Assembly: GCA_024734495.1 (NCBI GenBank)
Contig: JALMQS010000085.1
Coordinates: forward strand, 21,519,077-21,583,076
DNA from: Forficula auricularia
Taxonomy: Eukaryota; Arthropoda; Insecta; Dermaptera; Forficulidae
Reading direction: 5' to 3'
DNA: 64,000 bases
Shown: positions 35,082 through 47,000 of the stretch, piece after piece
Numbering within the stretch: position 1 is the first letter of the stretch
Layout of the letters: each line of letters opens with the position of its first letter
The notes under the pieces: generated by a model
Told to the model about the DNA's origin: nothing
What the model saw: the letters and a program-made list of their open reading frames with translations, nothing else
Databases searched by the model: none
Program-made: the position numbers and the translations under genes

Positions 35082-38000
35082 CTAAACAAATATTGAAATG
35101 GTTTAGTTCAACTTAGTGAACGGAGCACCTAACTGAGAAAAAAATGTCGTCCCTAACAAGTTAAAAATTTCCATTGAAGAATCGATTTTGGCCATCTCAT
35201 TTGTTTAAGGATTATTAGATAAAACAAACAAGATGATACTTTTTTTATTTTGGAGAATCTTTAATCTCGATATATATATTTTGAGTGACTAACCCATTTT
35301 CAGGAGCAACAGAAAGTAAAAATGTTTCACCAAGTACCAACACCAAATTCCTTAAAAACTATCAGTTACTTTCTGTTACTCCTGAAGATGGGTTAGTCAC
35401 CCGAAATATATATATCGAGATTAAAGATTATCCAAAAATAAATTCGTTTTATTTTTTATATTTTAATGTGAAACCTACCAAGTATTTTTTATCAAATAAT
35501 TTTAAAAAATGTTTCACCAAGTACCAACACCAAATTCCTTAAAAACTATTGAAGATGATACTTCGTCCAAAATGAAATTTGTGAAGGGCCTCTCTTGTTA
35601 GGGACCGTGTCGGTGAATTTTTAAATCGCTCTACTTAACAAGCATTAGAAGTTCAGTGATGTGTATTTATTATTTATTTATTTATTTTTATTTTTATTTA
35701 TTTATTTCACAAAGTATACAAACATAGGACCTTAGGTCCCACCTAGTGTTTATACATAATTTAGCAACAATATTTTACAATGTTGGCAAAAGATTTCACA
35801 GATACACAAATTTTGAAGGGAAAGAAGAGAAAAAAGTAGAGAAAGATTAGAAGACATAAAGGAAATAAGAGTAAGGAGTATCAGTTATTGGGATCCATAA
35901 AGAACGAAGACCTGAGAGCACCAAGAGTCGGGTTTGCATGAAATTTGGATGGAAGTTCATTCCAAAGCCTTGCACCTGCCAATTTGAAGGAATGAAAGAA
36001 GTGTTTAGTTTTACAGTGCATCTGCACTAGCGTTGTCTTCCTGGTGGAGCGACCGACGACAAATAGATTTTCTAAGTAAGACGGGCAAATGAATTTTTCA
36101 GAATTTAATAGCTTATAAATAATCACATAACACCGCCAAGCGTAAAATTTAGAAAGATCTGTGTTTAAGATGAGTTTTTTATCCTGGTCCGAAAGATGGC
36201 TACGTGGTTTTTGATTTAAGACATAGCGGGTGCGTGAATTCAAAGCTATTTCTAGACTTTTGCCCGATTTACTGTCGAGGGAATTCGAAAAGATTATATC
36301 GCAGTACTGGAAAAAGGGTTTTTATCTTAATGGTGTAGCCAGGGGTTTAGGTCAAATTCATTGCAATCAAATTCATCGCAGGGAAAATTCTTGGCAGGTA
36401 AAATGCATCACATTAAGATAAAAAAAAAAAATACACACCACTGAACTTGTAATGCTTGTTAAGCAGAGAGATTTAAAAAAAATCGTAGGAATTGTTTTTT
36501 TGAAAATAAATAAAAACGACATCAACCTTGAAGTAAAGGATACAAAGACTATGTTGATTTGGACCAAAAGCTTAGCATATGACTGATTCTTAGCTTAAGT
36601 CTTGAATTTCGTTTCTATGTCACTTATTGATGATGAGATATAGCAATGCATACACAGGCAGAAACCATTGAGTTTTGGCTATGATGCTCACAAAATCCGT
36701 TTTCTTTTTTAAACTTAACTTCTGTATCCAAGGGCGGATCCAGGAATTTTTTATGGGGGGAGGGGGCGATATTAAAAAAAAAAAATATAAGATTATACCA
36801 ATATTTTTTTTTAGTAGGAAATTCAATTAATTAATGTTTATTTACAAGAAATACGCTTACATTCTAAAGAAATATTACACTTATACCAGGGGTGGTACCA
36901 GACTTTCATTTTGGGGGATCATGTACCTGTGGCACCCCCCCCCCCACCCCACGGGAAAATTTTGGACTTAAAAAGTAGTTTTTATAAGCGATTTTGAACC
37001 TCTGTAAAATTAAAAACAAACAAAATGAGCGCATGAAGAAGGGGAAAATATACAGGGTTACATATTAAATGTATATTATAATATACTTGGACTATAGTTC
37101 GCTAATTGAGTTCTTCATATTTATATACTAAGATTATAATGAAATTACTCATGTATATATTCGAATAAAATGATTGTTTGCATAGTGGTTAATAATTATC
37201 ATAACTTGAAGTGGCTTAGATAGAGTTTTTAATTATGTGGTATTTATGGTTGGGGACAACTTTTGGTGGCTTTTTTCGGACTTTTTCCAGTTTTTCGCTT
37301 ATAACTCGAAAACTCGTTCATATTTTGTAAATAACCGTTCCATAGTAAATTAAAGAGGACAAAATTTCGCTTTAATTAAAAAAATAGAAAATTGGTCCAG
37401 TAGTTCGATTGTTTATGGGGATCCAAAAACGTGCTCCTTTTCATGGTCAAAATAAGGAAAAATCGAAAAAAGTACGAGTTTTAGGTATATTCAAAAGTGA
37501 TCCCGGGGGCTGTTTTTTGACAGGATCTAGTACCGGTTCATTTCACCTGAACATTAGTAGATGAAATTGTTATTATTTTACGCGTAATTTAAAGAGCTTT
37601 AATTTATCTAATTCTTATATTTGTGATTTGATAAGCCGTTTTAGAGTTATTCAAAAAAAACCGAAAAAACTTCGAAATTTTCTCATTTTGAGACGCGTAG
37701 ACAAATTTCCACAACTCAGATTTGGGGGAAAACTTAGGGTAGTAATATTGGAGTACCAGTATAGGTATTCCAGCAATAAAATCTTTACCGGGAATTATTT
37801 CCGGTTTATGACATTTTTTCACGTAATTTGCCTCGACTACTTATTCTCTAGGAAATTATTTTCTTGAACGTTTACTTGGACCACTTTTTATTTATAAAAC
37901 TCTTAGATTTATAGATATCATGCATTTTCCGGACATGATATGATCCGAATCCTCAAAAGTTCAGAGTGATATTTGTCGAAAACGTGCTCCTTCATGGTCA

Positions 38001-41000
38001 AAAAGGGAAAAAATCGAAAAAAAATTTGGGATATTCAAAAGTGATCCGGGGGCTGTTTTTTGGATCCTCATAAACAATCGAACTACTGGACCAATTTCTA
38101 TTTTTTTTTAATCAACGCGAAATTTTGTCCTCTTTAATTTACTATAGAACGGTTATTAGCAAAATATGGACCATTTTCTAGTTATAAGAGAAAAACTGAA
38201 AAATGTTTGAAAATTTCGAGGTCTTTCGGCCACCACACTTTCGAGGTCGCGAACTTAGATTTTGCATACTCACACAATACCAAGAGATCCTAAAAAAAAA
38301 ATTTCCCTCAATTAATGTAAGCTGCACCCACTTTTGGATCCTCTATTTACTGGGCTACAGGCAAATTAGACCGAAAAAAAGCCGCGCTGGCTAATGAATA
38401 TGCACAAGGTGGAAATAATTTTAATCGACTTTAGGCATTTCAAATAGGAGTTATGAGTTTTCGACGGTTTCTGGCTGGTGCTAAATTTTTGAGGAACTAA
38501 AAACCAAGAAAATTTTGGACTTTTTCAGATTTTTGCTTTTAACTCAAAAACCTAGCGATCTACCGAAAATTTCACTCTTACCAAAATGAAAGAGCATAAT
38601 AGTTGCCAGTTGGCTAAAAAATTAGATTGGTAAAATTTCATTTTAATTGAACAACATGCCGCAATGAAGTTGAAGTTTTTGAAAAACTGCAAAAAATTTC
38701 AGTTTTTCATTCATAAAATGAAAACCACTCATCCTAGAAACTTGATTCTTTTCTCATTTTCAAGGAAATTTCGTTGGCCTAAAGATTTAATTGAATCACT
38801 TTTTTGTTCAAATTTTTAGATTTGAAGAAGAAAGATTCAGAAACCAAGTAAAGGACTGTAAAAGCTATCCTGGGGCTGATATATCTAGTGATCACAATCT
38901 AATTGCGATGAAATGCCAACTAAAATTTAAGAAACTAATAAAAAAGGGGGGGTCGCGAAAAAACTGGGATATATCTAAATTAAAAAATAAGGAAACCCAA
39001 AAACGAAAGAGATTAGAGGCTTTCGAAATGTGGTGCTACAGAAGAATGATGAATATCAAATGGATAGATAAAATTACAAATGAAGAAGTTCTTGGAAGAA
39101 TCGGAGAAAGAAGAACCTTGTGGAAGAGTCTGAAGAAGAAGAGGTCAGATGATGGGGCACACACTGAGACATGGGGGACTGCTTAGGGATATCTTGGAGG
39201 GGGAGGTGGGAAAGAAAAGGGGAAGGGGAAGACCCAGATTAGAATATTTCAAGCAAATAATTGGGGATATGGGATGCCAGACATTTAGAGAGGTCAAACA
39301 GCTGGCGGGGGACAGAGTCGAGTGGAGACGGATTGTTGCATCAAACCAGTCTTAGGACTGTATGCTCGATGATGATGATGATGATGAAGATATTCAGCAT
39401 TTTCCAAGACATGACATGATCCGACCTTATTGCGGGACGAGATTCCGTTGTCAAATTAAGATGAAACTTTTCCAATCTCGTTTTTTAGCCAATTGGCAAC
39501 TATTATGGGGTCAGCACCAAAATTCGAAGACTGGTTTCTTGTAACCACCTAATAAGCATAATCCACTTTTCCGACAAGTTGGGTAAAATTGCCTATCTTT
39601 GAAGATCAATTGTGGCAAAACGGCTAAACTGATTTTAACTTTTAAGTTCATATCCAACGTGAAATTTTATGCTCTTTTATTTTCTTAAGAATGAAATTTT
39701 CTGTCAGACGCATGGTTTTCGATTTATAAGCAAAAATCTGAAAAAAGTCCAAAATTTTCGTGGTTTTTAGGCCCTCAAAAATTATAAATGAACTAAAATT
39801 CACATCGCTCTGAGATTGGAGCTCAGACGATAAGTCTGCCTCCTGGCTGCAAATGGTGCAAGTACTGGTGGCAAATTTTGTCTACGCAATTTGAATATGA
39901 CCGGGGCGATCCCCCCCCCCACACCTGGATCGGCCCTTGTCTGTATCTTAATGGTATCTGAATACTAACCAACCTTTGGAGTTGACTGAGTGAAATTAAC
40001 TTTTACACTTTTGGAGATAAATGATTTAGAAAAATGAGCCTCCCGAAAGTGAATACAATATTTTAAGTTTCATACTTCGGTTCCCCTTACCAGATCTACA
40101 CTAATTTAAATAAATTCTCACACACACAGCGAGACAGATACAAAATGGACATGTATGCCAAAGCCATTAAATAAAAAATAAAAAAATTATAAATCTATTA
40201 GATCATTTTCTTTGTTCTGTTTTTATGAGTTTATCTAGTCGATGAAAATTGTTGAAATGATTCAGACAGCTCGCTTGATATTCTAACACATTATCAACTA
40301 CAAAAGAGTATTTCATAATCATCAATATAATAAATTACATTTTCATTTATTATATAATTATCTATCTATTCGTTTATCTTTTAACAATTAAAAATTAAGT
40401 GAATTTTTTATCAGATAAATTTTTCGTTCAAAAGAACTAATTATTGATAATAATAAATGGATAAACCAATATTGGAATATTGATTTTTAAAAATAACAAA
40501 TGATGGAGAATATGACTTAAGTTAAAATTTAATAAGAAAAATATGATAATACAATAGAATGGTAAGCCTCAGTAGCGAAAACCTAAGAGTTGAGGAAAAA
40601 AAAGAAAAAAAGAGTATGGCTTTGTCATAAGAAAAGATGCTACATTCAGCTAGAACAGAGGTCGGGGAACTTTTTTATCTATTATCCCAAAATATTTTTC
40701 CATAGGTCGCTATTACCCCTACATGAAAAGCAAAAAAAAAGAGCAAGGTAAATGTATCTTATCTTTTTATATTAAACGAGCAATTCTTGTATATATATTT
40801 AGAATCGGTTTGTCGAAAAAGGGCTCTAACGATTTGGATAAAATTCACGGGTTAGGCGGGTTTTTGTGTTGACAATTCGATCTATCAAGGTCTCATCTTC
40901 GGATAAGTTGTTTTTGATGGGTTTTTTGTTAATTGAAATAATTATTCACAGGTGGTTGTTGGAATAAAAATTTATAATTACATTTCTTTCAATTTATTTT

Positions 41001-44000
41001 TAATAAAATTAATAGATTTTTTATTTTAAATTGCACTAATAGATCATTACAAATGTTATTATATATTAGAATTTGCCAATTTGATTAAATAAAGGTATTT
41101 TTCTATAAAATAATTTAATAGAATATCAATTTTATTCTCTTAAAAAATCCGACAATTCGAAGGATCATACCTCCTTCTTCATGATTTAAAAGGGTCAAAA
41201 TAAGGGAAGGGGTGTAAATTAGTCATGTCGGAAAATAAATATTTTAATCGTTCATATCTCATCTTCGGAAAGTCGCAGAGCCTTGAAATTTGAAACTTAA
41301 GCTATTTAGAAGCAAAAAGTTACCGAGCATCGCTCGGTGCTCCAGGCACTTTTTTATTATTTATTGAATTAATTGGAATTTACATGAAAACTCTCTGTAA
41401 GTAAATAAAAATTGTAAACATTAACATAATTCAAACGCTTTTAAGTTTTAGAAAAATGATGTTTCATTTTCGCTAAAATAACTTCAAAATTAGGACTTTT
41501 TGACATGAATACAATCCTCGGCATTCAGCCGATTTCTTGCCGGGTTTAAGTGACTGCTTTTTAAAAATAAAAAAATACACCAACACTCATCATGACAAAA
41601 AATGAATAACTTTTATTAATGTTTTTGTATTTTTTTTAACTTTTATTAATTTTAAGATTTTGAATTCCTGGAAAACTATCAAACTAACAATACTATAATA
41701 GTTTATAAAATAAAATTTTTTTAAAAATGTCCTTTTTACCCCCGATGGTTTCATTTTTAGCCCATTTGGGGCAATTTACCCCGGTTCCCCGACCCCTGAG
41801 CTAGAAGCTTACCCTACATTTTTTTATTCCCTGAGAGATATAAGAAATCAACTAGTGTGGGCACCACACGACTTTCACATTATTTTCTCCCTTATTTGAA
41901 ATCATAATACCAATAGCGGCGCGCCGCGACACTCCTATTTTATACCCCCGGTTTTCCGATTTCAATGACTGATTTAATGCGCCACGCAGAGGGGGCAGCC
42001 CTTTACAAAGAAGAAAACAGATTTTTTACAAATAATCATGAAACAAACACCTCATCAGCCGTCCAAACAAAGCGACAGATGTTATGGCTAATAAATAATT
42101 AGACTAATGCATATATGGGCGCCGGTAGATCAATATCTTCAGAACAGCGGAGAGTGTTGGGAGCACCAACAATGCCCCACAACTGTACAGTGCGATTAAC
42201 GTAAAAAAAAAATGTATATAAATAAAAAAAAGGTTGCTGTACTCCTTCTAGCCTATATCGAGCTTAAGTTTCGAATTTCGTAGCTTAGAGATTTAAGGTT
42301 GCGAAACGCAGGGGGGTACATACGTACGCACTGACCAAGGATTTTTGGCCCCTTTTTGGCCTCTGGGGACCACAATTTCCAGTTTCCAGGATTCCAATAA
42401 ATTACACCTTATTTGATGTGTTAATTTTTTCTTTCCTCACTACCCCTGGGCTGCCTTCCATTACATTCAATTAAAATTTCTACCAGTCCGTCTCTCTCCA
42501 GAGAAAATTTCGTTGTTAAAAAATATTTTTATAGCTATTTTTATAAAAATAGAATTTTTATAAAAATCGCATACCTAGTAAATTTCAAGTTTGTATATTG
42601 TTTAATCTACGGGCCACAATGGTCTGGCAAAGAGACTTAGAAAGGGAGATTGTAGCGACACTAATAGGGTTGCATTTTAGGTTTGTATAGTACATAAAAA
42701 GGAATTAATATAATTCTATATAGGTAAAAGTAACAAAAATTGATTGTATAATACCTGATTCCCACCGGCTCCATGACAAGCATAAAGACCAACAGTGCCT
42801 TCCAATACATGGCCCAGAGTGTCAAGACAGAGCGAACCTTGACGAATTGCTCCAGAACCTCCACCATTAACAACACCACCTTCTCCTGTTGGTACTCGAA
42901 GTTGCGGGTATACATTCTCAAGATACCATTTAAAAGGTTTGCAGTTCAGTCGTTTTTTAAGAGCTAAGCGATCATCAATGCTAAAAAATTTTAAGAAATT
43001 GTCTTAGTATTTAAAATATACTTTTTTCAATATTTTTGATTGCATTTAACTTGATATCAATAATATCTATCTATCTTGAAAAGGTTATTATTTTGTAGGA
43101 CACTTAGTCGTTACGATCCAGGTTGTTATAAATTAATTTAAACTGATTTATTAGAATGAAATTAACAGAAAATATAATGAATGTAACCTTAAAGCTATAA
43201 ATGATTTTATTGGGAAAAAGGAACCAGAGGGACCACGCTGATGAGACATCTCATAATACAATGGCCAAAATACATTTGCCGAGAGCCAAGATGGTTCAGA
43301 TCCATTCTTTTCTGAATTTTAATTAGTTACTTTTGGAATTCGGGACGAATCGGAGATCTTGGTTCAATACAGTCAGGCTCAAAAGTTCATCTCAAGGACT
43401 CGAAATAGACCTATAGAAATTAACTAACTTGTATCTATTATTTTTTTCAAGTAATATGTGCGAAGAATGTAAAAAAATTTCTTCCAGTTTCAGAAAAAAA
43501 AAAATAATATTAATAGTTTTTCTAAGATTTAGAAAAGTAATGGAGGACATTTCGGTTTGGAAAAAAAGTGCCGGAACGCCGCTCCGACCAGTTCCGATCC
43601 CACTACGCCCCTGAATATGAGTTATTTGATTTACCTGAATATGTTCCAAGAGAATACTAAATTAATTACTTACTTTCCGTAAGGTACGTTTCGTGCAAGT
43701 GGAACTGCTTCATAATAATATCGTTTATAGTCATCCATCCACACTTCAGCAGCACGTCGAGTATTTCTAGCAAAAACATTTCCTGAACCTCCAGGAAACG
43801 AGTAGGGGTGCCTTTTCCGGAAGACGTGACCAACTCGAGAACAAGGAACAATTTCGAGGCTACCTCCACATTGCCATACTCGAAATGAAATTTCTGTTGA
43901 ATATAAATATTAATTATTAAAAAATAAATATATAATTATTAATTAATAAGAAATAAAAATATAAAAAGATATTCATAGTCACCTAGATTTTCTCCACCCC

Positions 44001-47000
44001 AAACATCCATCATCATATCATACTTCCCAAGTTTATTGAAATAGGCTTTATCGATAACGAATAAGCCACCAGCTATCATGGGTGTCCTAAAAATAATAAG
44101 AGATAGAAATTTTTTCATATATTTAGAAAAATTTTTGCAGTATTTTGATTAATTTTTGCTTAAGGCTATAAGTCTTGATCTGCCAGCGCGCCATATTTCT
44201 CAGTTCCCAGAAACTAATGAAATATTAAAATATTGTATAAGTAGGTACCTACTATATGAAATATTCCTGAATTCCAAATTCTAAATTTATATAAAAAATT
44301 GAATAAAAAGATTAATTATATAATTGTTGTTGTAAGTCCGTTTTAGATTGTATAAAACTCTTTTTTAAATATATTCATTTATATTATGTAATATTTTCTT
44401 TATTCCAAATGCTCTAGTAATTTTTGGCAAACGAAAAGGCTTGAAAACCGCTATTTTTAACAACAAATAGTATAAATGAAAAATAAAATTCTTAATACAT
44501 TACAGGCCATATTTCATAATTATGTAATTATAAGGTTTGTGGCTAGTATTTTTACGCTGATTCTCCGATTTTTTATAACACGTCAGGGTTTTGAGATGTT
44601 TTTTAACCAAAACTCCGAAAAAAATAACATTTTAACCCATTTTTGAAGCGTCTGAGTTATGAAAGAGAAATAAAATGTAAATAAGATATTTTATCATATT
44701 AATAGCAAAAAGTTTCATCTCTCATTTCAAATTTACTGTTTGCTTGAGGAACTAGAGAAAAAATAACTAACTAAACTAACTAGAACGAAAGCTAACTAGA
44801 GAAAAAAACTAAAACTACATTTTTTGTAATTGTTTATGAATGAAAAAAAATGTGATTTTTGTTCCGAAAATATACGGTATATCATATTTTTAAACGATTA
44901 GACCAATGGTTCCCAAGCTGGGGGCGATCGCACCCAAGTGGGGGATTTGGGTTATCAGGGGGGCAATAAATAAGTGGGGGGCGATGTATATTTTAAGGCG
45001 GGAAAATTAAAATAGTTCAGTTCAGATAACGAGACTGCTGAACTCCCAGGAGACAAAATCCTAATTTTTACTGATCATCTTGACCAGGTAAAAACTGACA
45101 TGGAATCAAGATTTGACCAAGTTACAAATTCCGGATTGGATTCTAGATCCATTCTCGATTGAAGCTGTGGATAAGCTTGATAACTCTTTGCAGACAGAGT
45201 TTCTAAATTTGAAGTATGACTGTGAGGCGAAAATCATTTTCAAGCAGAGCGGTTACGAGTTAGCCTGGGTGATGCTTATGGACACATCCACAACTGTGGG
45301 GAAAAATTGAACCACTTCTCATCTCGTTTCCGTCAACATTTTAGTTGAAAAAGGATTTAATTTCGATGTTGTTGTCCAACTCCTCACAAAACAAAGAAAT
45401 AAGTTGGACATTTGTCTCAAAGTAGACTTGCGCCTGAACTTGAACATAAAGCCGGATATTCAAGCTTTAACTGAAATCCACCATGCACAAGGCAGCCATT
45501 GAAAAGGTAAAATAAAACAATAACAAAATTTTCAAACTTTTATTTATTTTTCAAATTTTAACTGTCAAATTTTAGTCCAGTCAAATTGTGTTTTTATCAG
45601 GAAAGTTTTGGCGTAGTTCTGATTTTTTGCATATATGTTTTTTGGGGCACTGAATCCAAATCTGAGGTCTCCCAACAAAATTTCGTGACACAACATTGTA
45701 GAAAATGCACAAAAAAGTTGAAAATTTCCATTTTTGGCGGTTTTTCGCTTATTACTCCAAAACTATCAACTTTTCCTAAATAATAATTCCATGCAAAATG
45801 AAAGTCCATAAAATTCCGTACAAATTTCATTTTTTAGGTTTTTTTCTCCAACCAACCGTTCGGGTTGAAGCGTAAAATCCAACTACTTCGGCAGCCCCCC
45901 CCCCCCCCCCCCCCCCGATCACCCAAAAACTGACACTTTTTCGATATTTCCACATTTTGACCATGAAGGAACACGTTTTTGACAAAGACCATTCTATACA
46001 TTTTTAAACTAGATTAAATTTGCTACAATTACAACAAAGTTTCATCTTAAATAGATAAATGGTAATCCGTGCCGCAATGAGGTTGAAGTTTTGAAAAACT
46101 ACAATTTTTTGCAAAAAATCGCAATTTTTTCTTCATAAAATGAAAACCACTCATCCTAGAAACTTGATTTCTATCTCATTCTTTAGAAAATTTTATTGAC
46201 TTGAACGTTTACTTGGACCACTTTTTTTATAAAAGTCTTAGATTTATATATATTTAGCATTTTCCATGACAGGGTATGATCCGAATCCTCAGAAGTGTCA
46301 TAGAAAATGCTGGATATCTATAAATCTAAGACTTTTATCAAAAAAGTGGTCCAAGTAAACGTTCAAGTCAATAAAATTTTCTAGAGAATGAGACAGGAAT
46401 CAAGTTTCTAGGATGAGTGGTTTTCATTTTATAAAGGAAAAACTGCTATTTTTTGAAAAAACAGATCATTTCCTGTCATAGAAAATGCTCGATATTTATA
46501 AATCTAAGAGTTTTAACAAAAAAGTGGTACAAGTAAACGTTCAAGTCAACAAAATTTCCTAGAGAATGAGATAGACAGTTTTTCAAAACTTCAACCTCAT
46601 TGCGGCACGGATTACCATTTATCCAATTAAGATGAAACTTGGTTTGAATTGTAGCAAATTTAATCTAGTTTAAAAATGTATAGAGTGGTTTTTATCGAAA
46701 ACGTGCTCCTTCATGGTCAAAATGAGAAAATATCGAAAAAAGTTCCAGTTTTTTGGGATGCCGAGGTCGAAAACTTGGATTTTGCGCTTCAGCCCGAATG
46801 GTTGGTCGGAAAAACCTAAATAATGAAATTTGAAGGAAATTTTATGAACTTTCATTTTGAATGGGTAGGTTATTTAGGAAAAGTTTATAGTTTTGGAGCT
46901 ATAAGCGAAAAACCGCCAAAAATGGAAATTTTCAACTTTTTTTTGCATTTTCTACAATGTTGTGTCACGAAATTTTGTTGGGAGACCTCAGATTTGGTTT

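Larger units (their letters stand above)
36729..39939. mobile_element. hAT element, 3.2 kb, with perfect 8 bp target duplication
   Basis: TCTGTATC flanks both sides (36721-36728 and 39940-39947). Terminal repeats CAAGGGCGGATCCAGG and CCTGGATCGGCCCTTG are inverted; both subterminal regions have G or C runs and GGGGGCGAT or its complement. No hAT transposase is seen inside. The interior consists of inverted repeats (37270-38235 and 38480-39790) of the family also found at 45574-47089, with a LINE fragment in one loop. Confidence 0.85.

Noticed and set aside
42117..42203. 28-codon frame starting [16 protein letters not shown]
   Set aside because: GC-richer but isolated inside a Pgant2 intron, with no splice pair or family match.
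43560..43612. Complete hAT element with CCACTACGCCCCTG end
   Set aside because: The right end looks hAT-like, but no left end or target duplication was found within the intron.
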